Origin: Sanguinoderma infundibulare
Taxonomy: Eukaryota > Basidiomycota > Agaricomycetes > Polyporales > Polyporaceae
Direction: 5' to 3'
DNA: 64,000 bases
Assembly: GCA_032821775.1 (NCBI GenBank)
Contig: JAVLRN010000004.1
Coordinates: 2,976,001 to 3,040,000 of the forward strand
The notes below the pieces were generated by a model. That model did not search any database and was not told where the DNA came from. It worked only from the letters and a program-made list of their open reading frames with translations. Within the stretch, counting starts at the first letter, position 1. Every line of letters starts with the position of its first letter. A program made the translations under genes and the position numbers. This document shows positions 51,638 to 62,598 of the stretch, piece after piece.

Positions 51638-52987
51638 ATGACAAGTAATCGCTGGTCCTTGTCTCGAGTGTGGGGCAACCCGTCGGAGCCTCGGAGTACC
51701 CCAACTGCTAGCTCGTCCACCGTTCTGTCCTCGTCCACCGGCAGGAGCAGCCAGTCTCGCAGCTCACAGCGGGACCAGAAACGACCCTCGACCGGCACGC
51801 GCGCGGCGACGACCTCACGCACCGGAAGCCCTCGCCCCGCTCAAATACGCATTGAAGAGGAACCACAGTACTCGACCCCGGCAGTGGCGGACAGTTTATG
51901 GTTCGCCTCGGACTTCATGGTTGGCGCGGGCATGGTCATCATCCAGCCCTCGTCCGGCAAAGTCGTCGTCCTGGGCGAAAAGTGTCAGTTGGATGACGGC
52001 CGGGTCTACCCATCCTATTTCCTCCCCAAAGGCAGGAAGGATGTCGGGGAGTCCTTAGAACAGACCGCCTTGCGAGAGGCGCACGAAGAGGTGCGTTTCC
52101 ATCTAATCTCTCCCGTCCCAGCATTCAGCCCAGCGGTGGATATCATATCGCCCAGGTCCCTTCCGTGCGTCCTTGCGCGAGCCTATTTGTGGAGACTTGA
52201 CTTGCCGCGAGGCACACGCATGATATCTGCCTCATGCCGCCACCCGTTCGCGTCCCTGTACGCAGAGCCCATGATTCGACGCGCAGTGTGAAGGCCTGCG
52301 AGACACTGACACGCTTCCCTTCCACAGTCAGGGTTCCGCGCAAGCTTCCTGCCCGTTATTCTCCCTCACAACGCCCCAGAAGCCCCAGGCTCCATCGGCA
52401 AGCTCGACCACAGACGCCTCCTCCCCTGCACAGAGCCAATATTCATATCCACGCTTGCGTACGAAAACCGCCAGGGCGGACGCAACAGGCGCGGCGGCGA
52501 ATACCTCACGTTCTGGTTCGTCGGTCAAATTCCAGAAGACGCGGTTCGTCTCCTTCCCTTCCTCGCCTCCATCTCCAAGACACCGCGTCTAATAATGTTG
52601 GTGTGACGGTCGGAACAGGTGTTCGAATCCGGCACGCGCATGGCCGACGAAGTCGCCTTCGAAACCTATCTCATCCCCATCCAGGATGCCCTCTCGGTGC
52701 TCGAGGGCAAGCAGAAAAAGATCATGCACATGGCGTACGCTTTGTGGGAAGACACCGTCGAGCGTCAGTCACGGCCCGAATATAAGCACGACGTCGCCGA
52801 GCTCGAGGCGGAATATGCCCGCAGTACAGCACCCGTCGGCGTACCTGTCGATACGACATCCACGGGTCGTGGTAGCGGCGCTTCAAGATGGCAAGAGTTC
52901 GTCTCTGCGGAACAGGACACCGAGGACTCGAGCGTCGACAGCCATTCGTCAGAGTGGTATTCAGACGGCTCCTCGGACCGTCATTGA
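51638..52987 (+). CDS. Nudix hydrolase
   Basis: Hydrolase of nucleoside diphosphates linked to another moiety; exact substrate not predictable. Three exons, 51638-52090, 52328-52543 and 52619-52987, give 345 residues. An N-terminal 85-residue Ser/Thr-rich tail precedes the fold (SDFMVGAGMVIIQPSSGKVV). The Nudix box is complete, with Gly132, Glu138, Arg146, Glu147, Glu150, Glu151 and Gly153 in GX5EX7REUXEEXGU spacing. It is split after Glu151 by a 237 nt intron. The second intron uses GTTCGT. The C-terminus is acidic and Ser-rich (SSVDSHSSEWYSDGSS). It converges with the peroxidase gene, 84 bases away. Confidence 0.9.
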
Positions 52988-53071
52988 ATAGCATGTCCGT
53001 TGTCCGTGAAGTAGGATTCGTCATGTATAATGCCGACATGTACTCTGCCGTACCATGCAATCAATGTATAC

Positions 53072-53914
53072 CTATCCAACAACATCCTTCGAATCAGGGC
53101 TCGGACTCGGCGAAGCCTGAGGTGTAGATGTCTCCTCCTTCAACCGATCCTCCAGCCGCCCGATCACCCCAACAAGCGAATGCAGCCCGAAAAGCGTAAC
53201 TTGGCCCGTCGGGCCCCGCCAACCCTCAGGCAGCCTCTCCTCCCCGAGCCACTGCTCCAACACAGCTCTCGGCACCACACGATCGTCCTCAGCGCTCCCT
53301 GGCGGGACGGGCACGCCAAATACCGTGTAAGCGAGCCCAATCTCCCCCCTCGATAGCGTAAAGTCCTTCCATGACTTCAGCGGCCGCGACGCCCTCTGCC
53401 GCGCCACCTGCGCCCCGCAGAGCTCGCGGAGCGACAGCCCCTCAGGCTCGCCCCCATGCCCACCGTCCAACAGCTGCCTTAGCAGCGTCCGGTCCACCGC
53501 CGTCGGCGCGTACGCCTCGCCCGCGGGCGTGTCGTCATGCACGAGCGACGCGTCGTGCTCGAGCACCCCATGCCTCGCGAGCCCGTGCAAGTCGAGCACG
53601 CGCCGCGCGCCCTGCCAGCGGCCGCACACGACGAGCGCTCCGAACGCGAGGAGGCCGGCGAGCGGCCGCGAGAGGGCGTACACGCCGTGCACGGCCGCGA
53701 CGAGCTGCGTCAGCGTGAGGTTGCGGCCGTCGTGTGGTCTGCGGGCCCCGACGCTCGTTCAGCCTTCAGTTTCGTTTTACATAGGACATAGGGATGCTCA
53801 CAAGTAGCCGTGGTTCGCCAGCGCGTTGAGGCCCGGACAAGGAGAGCGGCTCTCGCCGGGACTGGGCGGGACGTAAGGGTGCGTCGAGGCGGAGTCTTCA
53901 GATGCAGTCGACAT
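53072..53914 (-). CDS. heme-thiolate peroxidase (chloroperoxidase/peroxygenase-like)
   Basis: Predicted H2O2-dependent heme-thiolate enzyme. Two exons on minus, 53914-53802 and 53738-53072, split by a 63 nt intron, give 259 residues, matching the short peroxygenase group. The proximal PCP motif carrying the heme thiolate is at residues 25-27, followed by GLNALANHGYLPHDGRN. The distal acid-base motif Glu98-His99-Asp100 lies in ARHGVLEHDASLVHDD. YAPTAVDRTLL and LSRGEIGLAYTVFG are further family segments. There is no signal peptide before the PCP motif, unlike secreted peroxygenases, so an intracellular location is likely. A TATA-like AGATAAAGG lies about 50 bases before the ATG. Confidence 0.9.
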
Positions 53915-54581
53915 GATGGAGTACCGGTGGATGAGAGGGGCTGCAGTTGATTCGACTCAACCCCCTTTATCTGGCTGCAGAATGGAACGGGGCCCGGGTG
54001 CTTTCATTGGAGTCAGTCACTGCGCACGCATGGGATTGGTGCCGGTGCCATCTGGTGGGCTAAAGGAATGCCGCAGCGGAGGCTTCTGAGGTCGAGTTCC
54101 ACATCCTCAGACTGACGTGTTCATTCCCGTGAACCGTGTCCACCGCCCACGTTTATAGCTTTCGAAGTTGTTTCAAGGTCTTGGTCCGTGACGGGGACGT
54201 CGAACACGAGGTCCCACTCGACCGTCTTCGCCTCGGGATCCGCTGCGCATAGGATCTTTATAGGGTCAACTCAATGCCATTTCAAACGACACTGAAGACG
54301 TAGTCTACGTAAAGAAGACATTCAGCCCGATCCCGCAGAAAGGAGGACAGAGCACTCACAGAGGAGCAGCTATGGAGCTATCGGAGACTATACAGGTCGC
54401 AGCACAAGACAGAACGTAGAGGAACATCGAGGCGTCGGGCGCTAGCATACATCTCCAACCAACAATTACTACAAACGTATATGCACAGCATTAACAACGA
54501 CATATGTACGCAGTCGGGCCCACGGGCCATAACCTCAGCTCACACACCTTCGGCAGCCCCCACAGGACACGGTGCTCAAGC
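53915..54581. other. intergenic, no gene recognised
   Basis: Between the peroxidase start and the 3' end of the APC/C activator gene. Untranslated and promoter sequence only. Confidence 0.5.
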
Positions 54582-56725
54582 TCACCGGATCGTGCACTTA
54601 TCGAACACGCTTTCCCTCCTCTCCGCCTTCGCCGGCACGCCCCACACACGCCACATCTTCATCGCCTCCTCCGCCGGGCAGATCGTGAACACCATCGTCC
54701 CGTCCGGGCTCAAGCAGCTGTGGCCCACCGGCCCCGTGTGCGCCGGCACGCTCACCACGCGCCGCAGGCTCGGGTACGCGTGCACCGTGAGCGAGTTCGT
54801 CAGGTGCGTCTTCACCGATACCGGCCGCTCGCGGTCACGATGGCGGCGGCGGCTGGAGCCGGGCACGAGCGCGTCCGAGTGGGACGAGGACGAGGAGGCG
54901 ACGTTCGGGCACGATTCGCTCGCGCCGTTGGTGCGGGGGACCCAGGACATGCCGTGCGTGGAGAGGAGCTCTTTGCAGTGCGGAGACCAGAGGAGGGAGG
55001 TGACGGAGGTGTTGAGAGGGATAATGTGCATCGGAGGCGCTGTGCCGACTCTGGCGTTGTTGACGTTCCAGATACGAACTTTTCCGTCAGGGTACATTGT
55101 GCCTGTCGCAAGCAGTTCAGGCTTCCACGGACACCACGCGAGAGCCTGTAACTTAAGGTCAGCATATGCGCATACATGGAGGCGGAAGAGGCAGACCTTG
55201 ATCGGTGCATGGTGCTTCATCTTGCTCCCAAACCGATTCGAACTTGTAAGCGACTTGGCCGCCCGCGCGTCCCAAATCTGCACGACGCCCGCCTGATCGC
55301 TGCTCGCGAGATAGTTCCCGTCATGCCTCCACCGGAGCCCGTGCACCTTGTCCCGGTGGGACTCGATTCGGCCAGTCTGGGTCGGGGAGCGTGAATCGTA
55401 CAACGATATCGCTCCGTCACCCAACCCGACGGCCAATGTACTCTCGTGCCAGCTCATGCCACCAACGTCCGCGTCTCCATCTTCTTGCCACACGCCGAGC
55501 TGCGTCGTGGTGTCCGCGTCCCAGAGCTGCATCTCGCCGTTCATTGTGCCTGCCGCGATGATGTTCGGTCTGCTTGGGGACCATTCGATGCTGATTAGCC
55601 GCCCTCGCTGTCGCTGAGGTAGCTTGAACAGATGCGAGATCTTTCGCGAGTCGAGGTCCTGGTAGTACACATCCAAGCCGCATGCGACAGCGATCGCATT
55701 GCGTGCGGACCATGATATGGGATAGGCGAAGAGGTCGGAAGGGATTCCGGGACCATCCAACGCGAGGATGAACTGCTTCCGCGACCCAAGGTGTGCCTCA
55801 GCGGACGTTTCGGGGACCACGTGGGGCTTCCTGAGAAGCTGGTGGAAGTTGAAGCGATGTCGATTGAGGTACGCGTTGGTGGACTTTTCCGAGTTCCCAT
55901 CGGTGAAGCTGAGGACGCGGTCATCGGCGAGCCCGAAGAACTTCGCGATCCGCTGTGTGCGCGGAGTCACTTGTAGTGGCAGGGCACGCTCTTTTCGTGC
56001 AGAGATGAATCGGTCGGACTAGAATCAGAAGGAAGTGGGTGAGGTTAGCGAACTTCACATCGGGGATCTCTAGCTTGACGCCATAAAGCGCATATATCAA
56101 CAGTGACGCCGTCGTCGTACACGTTCAAGAACAATCAGGGCAGATGGAATACTCCACCAGTCGTTTCGCCCATCGGCTTCCATCTGACCGATGCCAAATG
56201 CAAACGAGTTTCGAGCATCTCGCCGCCACTTGTAGATTGCTGTAACCACCACACAAGAACTTGTAGGCCCCGGTTCATGGCCTCCGTCACATTGAGCACA
56301 ATGTGAGAGAGCGAACACATGGCAGACCAGGGACCGGCAGCGTCGGGCCAACCATCCGACATCCCCCACACCACTCTGCGATTGTCCACCGAAAGCCGCC
56401 TGGGCTCGCAGACGTCGTCCCCGATCGTGCCATGGCCACCCACAACGTCAAGCCCACACAACACGTTCCGCGTCGCAGGCACCTAGTCCAAACCGGGAAC
56501 AATAGAGGGCACACGTACCACATCAACCTTGCTCGTCGACCCAAACTCCGCCCGAAACCCTTCAAAGTCTCCATGGTCCTCGTCCGCAAGGGACATCCGC
56601 CGCCGTTTGGCAGCAGAGTACGCGTTCGGGGTGACCGACCCTGGGGCCCATGCTCGTTTTCGGGTCGGCAACGGGGTCTTGGGGCACTCCGAGCCCGTCT
56701 GCGCGTTTGTCGTCTTTTCACTCAT
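54582..56725 (-). CDS. CDC20/FZR1-family APC/C activator (WD40)
   Basis: Co-activator that brings substrates to the anaphase-promoting complex. Exons on minus 56725-56519, 56018-55197 and 55145-54582 give 530 residues. The N-terminal exon is basic (PLPTRKRAWAPGS, AAKRRRMS). A C-box-like SDRFISARK is followed by VTPRTQRIAKFFGL and a seven-bladed WD40 propeller (IISIEWSPSRPNIIAAGT-like, QLWDADTTTQLG, VHGLRWRHDGNYLASSDQAG, LATGTMYPDGKVRIWNV). The last two residues are Ile-Arg, the IR tail that docks on the APC/C. A Ser/Arg-rich loop interrupts the propeller near residue 400. Low similarity to mitotic Cdc20 suggests a meiosis-type or divergent activator. Intron 1 is 500 nt; intron 2 (51 nt, 55146-55196) is open in frame. 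Confidence 0.87.
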
Positions 56726-57418
56726 TGGAGTCCTAGTCTGAATCGTGGCATCCAGTGGCGTGTCAAATCGTCCTGTGATCGACGTGCGTCGAATGGTATG
56801 CAATAGAGATAAGCGTGTATGTGTAATGGGCGCAAGGTCACAGTGGTTAGCAGGTTGGGCAGCGGCGAGGTGATGATGGTTCAAGAGAAAAGGTTTGGAA
56901 GCGGTTTACGGCACGTGGAGGCAGCTACAGCGCGGCTGTAGGCCCCAGAAAGGCTTTCTCGGTGCAGGTTCCGGCCACATTGCAAGCACTGTTCTCTCAT
57001 CCATTTGTCCACCCCTCGGGACCACGCCAGGCCTGGTCTTTGCGTCCCATAAAACATTCCGTGTCGACAAATCGCCAGGAAATCCTCTGAGCCCGGCGCT
57101 TCACGCGTGCGTGATCGTGAACCACCAGCGATCAGCCACTCGCAACGATTCATTGGCAAGCGGCGTCGCAAGATCCGAGTCGGCGCATCCTCAACTTGAA
57201 GCCTAAATACGAATATTGATTATCCGAGGGAGAAAGGACGAGAGCTGAATCAGACGAGCACTTTGTGGCTAGTAACAACTCCTCCTGATTCGAACTCCTA
57301 TTGCAGGGCACAAACTTTTACACTAACAGTGACCAACTTATACACAGTCATGGGCAGTAAGAAGGATACCTTCTCACTACTTGCACACGTCGCTCGTAGT
57401 ATAGATGACTACACTCGT
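56726..57418. other. intergenic, no gene recognised
   Basis: Upstream of the APC/C activator and downstream of the TENA-like gene. A minus frame of about 95 codons (57171-56881) has no motif. Confidence 0.5.
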
Positions 57419-58362
57419 TCATACGTCCTCAGGGTTCAACGCCGTGGCCCAAAGATTGATTTCTCCCTCGCATGCCTTCTTGAATATCTCCGTCGCCTCT
57501 TTGTAGTGTTCATCGTCATTCCACTCCTCAAAAATTTGTATAAAGAACTCTAGAAGGGGGGGTACGTAAATGTCAATGCTGCTCTGGAACGACGCACGCA
57601 CGGACCTCTCTGATGAATGGTCGAGGATTCGTAATCGGCGTTTACGACTGCCCATAATTTGTACCAAATGGTATCTGCCGCGCTTCATTTTACTGCGAGC
57701 TATAGGGCTATGAGAGGCCTCTCGTACCTTTGTCAGTAGAATTGTTCTTGAGGTCCACCGCGATCTGGCAGTACGACTACAGTTTCGGGACATCAACCAC
57801 AAGTCATACTCGTACGATGTAATGGTAGACGCACCTGAATACAGGGGACCATGGCGACCAGCGACAAGACCCAACTCTTGTCGTCCGCGGTGGAGATCTG
57901 GAAGTTGGTGTACGTCTCCAAGGCCTCTGTCGGATTGGCTCCCAAAGCAGAACAATCCTGGATGCCGAGTCCGTCCATACACATATCTACCAACGATCTC
58001 GCGAGCGCCGCGGGAGGGGATGAAGGCTAGGCCCAAGGAACAGCTCGGCGCCGAAGTGCAGGTCGAAATTTGTGTCTGCTATTGTCGACTGGAAGAGTTA
58101 GTTCGTTGTATACGAAACAATCGTTGTATGAAGACTTACACAGGGTGCTCGGCGTCGGCTCGTCATGCAAAGTGGTGTGTGTCTGGTCAATATGGGTCTT
58201 TACTGCCTCTATCTCGGTCACCTCGCATACTCAGAACGCTATGTGGGCAACATACTTAGTAACGCACAAGCTGCCTCGACTTACAGTACGCAGGGTCTCT
58301 TCCGGCCAGTCTAAGTTGATGACTTTTTGTAACTTCGGTCGATCGGGTATGCAGTTGTACAT
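57419..58362 (-). pseudogene. TENA/THI-4-like gene, apparently frameshifted
   Basis: Family members act in thiamine salvage or related small-molecule chemistry with a heme-oxygenase-like fold. Exons begin at 58362 (MYNCIPDRPKLQKV), then 58221-58140 and 58078-57835. Recognisable segments: FDLHFGAELFLGPSL, DMCMDGLGIQDCSALGANP, YTNFQ, WVLSLVAMVPCIQ, IAVDLKNNSTDK, DTIWYKLWAVVNADY, EFFIQIFEEWNDDEHY and EINLWATALNPEDV at the C-terminus. In the third exon the conserved text passes through all three frames within about 45 bases (near 58022-57975), as if one C and one G had been inserted. No intron can explain this. Either the gene is broken or the assembly has two errors. Downstream splicing looks intact, favouring recent damage or error. 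Confidence 0.6.
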
Positions 58363-58427
58363 CGCAGGTCGTAAATATGGTCATTACAGTCGTAGCAAGT
58401 CGTTAGTAAATGAGACCAAAGATAGGG

Positions 58428-58435
58428 TATAAATA
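58428..58435 (-). promoter_or_regulatory. TATA box of the TENA-like gene
   Basis: TATTTATA on minus, 66 bases before the ATG at 58362. Confidence 0.5.
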
Positions 58436-58507
58436 TGCTCTCCTCAGCGCAAAGTCCAGGGTGAACCATCAACGGAGCGAGACCATGTCCCAAGAAGCCC
58501 AATGGCA

Positions 58508-59317
58508 TCACAGAAGCGCCGCGACGAAGCTCGACAGGACCGCGACGCCGACGGCGAACCATGACGATGACAGTGTCGAGGCACCGCTCGTGCTCGTGCT
58601 CGTGGCCTTAGCGACGGCTATGCTCGACGTAGGCGTGACTTCACCGTCCGCGGTCGCGACACCGCCGAGGAGCGTACTCTCGAGGGCGCAGATCTTGCGC
58701 ATACCGTCGACGACTGCCGGAAGGCTATCAGAGTTGAGAAACGACGTCTGATTGGTCTGGATGAAGCTGAAACCGTAGGAATGAGCGCAATGGGCACCGG
58801 GGTTGCACGAGAAGGACACACCAGTCGACGCATTGCGGATATGCGCTCTGGAAGGTGTCGGTACAGGCACATTTGATCACGTCGATGAACGCCCCCGGGT
58901 TGAAGATGATCTGCAAAGCGTCTCCTGTCAGCTCTCAACTCAATCAACACCTGTCCTACTTCCATACTCGTCTTCCTTCCAACTCCCATCGCTCGCCCGC
59001 CCAACCCCCGTCCACGGTTGCTTCCGTCTGAGAAGAGCACTCACCATCGAGACGTTCTGCAGCACCGGCGCCGCCTGCGCGCAGCTATCGATGTTCCCGA
59101 AGTTCTGCTCACATATGGGGCACGACGGCGGCTGGGCCGGGAACTGGGGCTCCCCATTTTGCCTCTTCTCGGCACCCAAGTCCGGCGCGAGCCCCAGCGG
59201 CCAAGGCGGGATCTGGGGAATGGGGAGGTAGGGTGACCCGAGCGCCGAAAGGATCGTCGCAGACCAAAGCGAAAGGAGGGCGACGAAGAACGCGATGGAT
59301 GCAGCGCGGCGGGCCAT
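58508..59317 (-). CDS. secreted Cys-rich protein, probable GPI anchor
   Basis: Three exons on minus, 59317-59045, 58910-58822 and 58766-58508, give 206 residues. A signal peptide (SIAFFVALLSLWSATILSA) is followed by a Pro-rich linker and a domain with eight cysteines in the order CX2C, C, CXC, CX2C, C (CPIC, IDSC, KCAC, QCVDC, RKIC). A Ser/Thr-rich region and a hydrophobic tail ending in FVAALL with small residues before it fit a GPI-attachment signal. I do not recognise a named family; it differs from CFEM spacing as I recall it. It is probably a surface protein of unknown function. Confidence 0.8.
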
Positions 59318-59996
59318 TTCTTCGACCTTCTCGTAAGTTGATGGGTATTGCGGGGTTTACCGGAGAGTCGTGAAGATCGTTACAGCGGATACCTGTCGTC
59401 TAGCTCGAGCAGGTGCGTGAAGGGACCGAGACGCGGGTGCTGGAGGTGCTAGACGATGGTGGGGAGAGGCAAGCTGCTGGGAACGAGGACCCGGGGGAAG
59501 GTCCTCAGAAGAACGGCTCTCGGCAGGAAGTGGACATGATCGAAGTGAGACTCGGCCGATCCACATGATCCACGCCAGACAGTCTCTGCTCCCGGCCCCG
59601 GCCGCCAGTCTTAGCACTCATAGTGCTGCAGCTCTCAGTTAAGGCGGCTTTCTAGGCGATAGGAGGAACATTCGGATTGTCCGGGAACGCTATGGTGAGT
59701 TCGGTCATTACCGGTACCAGAGCCCGTGGTGAAGTTGAATCTTATGTATTTATGTAGTACCCTTAGCTAGGTGCGTCGTACAGGCCTAGGCATCAGACCG
59801 TATTTCGCTCCGTGAACTGTTTCGATTCAGGAACAAGGAAGAACTGCTGAAAGAAACGGAGCCCACAATATATAACGATTAACAAAGATTTACGACTGCT
59901 GCCAATTGATATCCGTGTCCGGTATTAATACGGTCACCGCCCGCTCCCCGTACGACCTATCCTGAGGAAGTAACCCTTCTCCCCTCACCTCAATAG

Positions 59997-60631
59997 TCAT
60001 CTCCACACCTCAACCCTCGACTCGCAGCCCTTCGACAAATGCACGCGATCCGCCTCTGCCTTAGATAAGTCTTGGAGGCTCTGTTCTTCGCGCCATAACG
60101 GACAGGCACGAGGAGCCTGACAAACTGAGGGCGCACGTTCGCAAAGCTCTGCCTCTGCGCCACTCATCTGCATCAACCTGGGAGTCGATCTCCACAAGCA
60201 ACTCAAGGATCCTCCTCCTCCTCCTGCTGTGCGACTTGGCTGCCAGAGAACCGCGTGGATCGTTGGATCTTGGTACTCTACCTGGCTTCCATGCCCATTC
60301 TTCTGCCGATGCTCGCGCGGGTCCTCGGTTTGGTGTGACATGGACTCTCGTTGCTTCTGTCGCGTCTTCATCTGGAACTCTTGCTTTGCTTTAGGACCTT
60401 GGCGACCTTTATTCAGAACTCAGACCTATCAATCTCTTTCAATGCAACATTGTTGAGCGCATCCTGGTCAGCTTGTAACTGAGTCGGCTTCGGAACGTAT
60501 ATGGAATCTCGCTGCTCAGAATATGGACGTTGCTGGCATGAAATCGGTCTCCGAGAGTTCTCTACTTCATCGGTGTGTGATTCGGGGAGCTGACTTGGAT
60601 CACGACATTGACTTTCCTTGGTATGGTCCAT
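59997..60631 (-). CDS. possible hydrophilic protein fragment
   Basis: Two minus segments, 60631-60413 (DHTKESQCRDPSQLPESHTD, RDSIYVPKPTQLQADQDALN) and 60371-59997 (ending QSLQDLSKAEADRVHLSKGC), are rich in Gln, Glu, Ser and Asp, unlike the Arg/Ala/Pro frames typical of non-coding DNA here. No clean splice between them, no start exon and no family were found. Confidence 0.2.
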
Positions 60632-61074
60632 GCAGAACTAATCGTCATGTGCTAGACTCAGAGACAGGCGAGGCCGTGGAGCTACATGGAAAGGATTCCT
60701 CCTCCTGTACTTCGGTTCCCGGACATCAAGAGGCGAAGACAATGAGGACAGTGCGCCGCACAAGCGATGGGATTGGCCTTTCAAGTTCGCGGGGACAGAA
60801 TCACATATGTGCATGCGGTGGGATGATCGCGTGTTACTTCGGTTCCTCGGATTTCAGGGTGGCAATGCGGACGTCAATGTCTGCCGCATAATGTGTCATG
60901 AGTCGTCTTTCACATCCCCGGCAACCCAGCCACTGTGAAGGCATGTCGGGCATGTCAAGCCTGGGCTTCGCCAGCCTCGTTCCGATCTGCAAGTCAACCA
61001 AGGCTAGCTATCTGTGGAAGGCCACCTGCCAAATCGGAACCGGAGGTTGGGTGGTTAGCCACCATCGTGAAGGG

Positions 61075-61080
61075 TATAAA
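61075..61080 (+). promoter_or_regulatory. TATA box of an unresolved locus
   Basis: TATAAA is followed by C/T-rich leader-like sequence, 81 bases before the ATG at 61161. Confidence 0.45.
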
Positions 61081-61160
61081 GAACCACCCCCGGAGCGCCA
61101 TCTCCTCATTCACAACCATCATCTGCCAGTGCCACTCTCCACTACCAGCACTCACCAGCG

Positions 61161-61932
61161 ATGCTCTTCATCATCTTCTCTCGCTCGTCTGCATCTAGAA
61201 AACAACAAAACCCAGATCTCCTTCCTTTCCTGTCTGCTTGCAAGAAGACTCATCAGCGTTTCCTTCTCATGCCTCGGTTCTTGTTCCACCCTACCCGGCC
61301 TCCTGACCGACGTCTCCCGGTCGGGGACGGCGTGTCGGACATCCGTCCACACGCCGCGTCCCTGGCCCCCGCGTTCGACCTCGCTTTCCTTTCGTATAAC
61401 GACCTGCTGCCAAGCCCCCAACGTCTGGTCAGCCCCCCTCGATCGATACGGACGACGCCTACTGTCGCTTCGCCCTCGAGCCCTCGAGCCTCCTCCAGGC
61501 TTATGCCGTGTACCGCACGGTGGCGATCGCGGAGGAACACTTGGTGAGTCGCCTACTCAACTCCCACCTCCCTACTTTGGCTAACCCCATCAATTGCGAT
61601 GCAGAAGGCCGAGCTGGCGCGTACGACTACCGCTCCCGCCCCAGTGGGCGGTTGAAGCGGGGTCGTGTCCACAGCACCCTCGAGCACGGATACCTTTCCG
61701 TCATGCGCCGCATATGGTGCACTCGGTAAGTAGCTATCGCATGTTGTCTTACGTTTGTATCTCATGCCTACACTGGATCAACAGAGTGCCACCGGACAAG
61801 CACGACAGGCGTTCGCCAGACCCCGCGGGACTGGCGCAGGTCTCGTCCACGGTTGCGCGCGCGTCTCTCCCACCCCCTGCCTTCGGCCGGGGTCGTGGGG
61901 TGGAACTAGAGGGATGTGCCAGGAGGACCTGA
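61161..61932 (+). CDS. unresolved spliced locus
   Basis: A TATA box at 61075 and two well-formed introns, 61544-61604 (GTGAGT...GCAG) and 61726-61784 (GTAAGT...CAACAG), suggest a transcribed gene. The frame beginning at 61161, or at the Met at 61270 (MPRFLFHPTRPPD), stays open to the first intron but meets a stop at the junction. With a further 71 nt intron ending at CTCCAG the product becomes about 125 residues and ends ELARTTTAPAPVGG at 61655. Another frame stays open through both introns to 61932 but lacks an ATG after the TATA box. I recognise no family. Confidence 0.3.
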
Positions 61933-62598
61933 CGGGCTTTGGATGAGGCTTTGGCGCGGTCGTTTATGGAGGGTCTGTTGAAGTCGATGTCAGTCGGGAG
62001 AAAAGAGAAAACCCCCGGGCGGCGCATGTGCACGATCACCGAGTTCGTTGTGTACACGCAGTCCAGCACAAAAACACACAATAATATAAAATTGTCAACT
62101 CGGAACACGGACTCGTATATGCTTTTAGGTTAAAACGGTCAACGTGAACTAGAACATTGACGACGGTCTCGAGCGAAGGCGAGTAGGGCCAGTGCCAGTT
62201 CTGGAATGGCGAGCGCACGCACGTCAATGTTCGGAATTGCGTACCGACGGGCCGCTCCGAACAACAGCTTCCCATGGTTGGTCACAAGAGACTGTTGAGA
62301 GGTTATATTGTCTGTGGCGGATGCGGCCTACTTTGGTAAGAGGTGTACACGACACGCGGGATTTCGTGAATAAGAGAGGGTACGCACACCATTTGACACT
62401 TGTGAAGTAGCCCAATCAATTCCCCAAAGCCCTTAACCAATACTTCAATAAAGTACAAGCACATTGCAAAAACGAGATAGCGAGGTCATAGCTGAGACGC
62501 AAGCATATCCAATACAACCAGCAAATAAATACCCTTCGCTCCAAGCCCGAATCCGTCACCCCCCGAAGTCCGAGTGAGGCCGTATCCCAACGAGCCGC

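Larger units (their letters stand above)
59318..62598. other. interval with weak gene candidates only
   Basis: 3.3 kb between the GPI protein and laccase. Two candidates are listed separately (59997-60631 and 61161-61932). A short (CCT)n stretch lies near 60211. The rest shows no supportable gene. Confidence 0.45.

Noticed and set aside
52616..52640. GTTCGAATCC, a tRNA B-box-like sequence
   Set aside because: It lies at the start of Nudix exon 3 and has no matching acceptor or D arm around it. No tRNA gene was found in the window.
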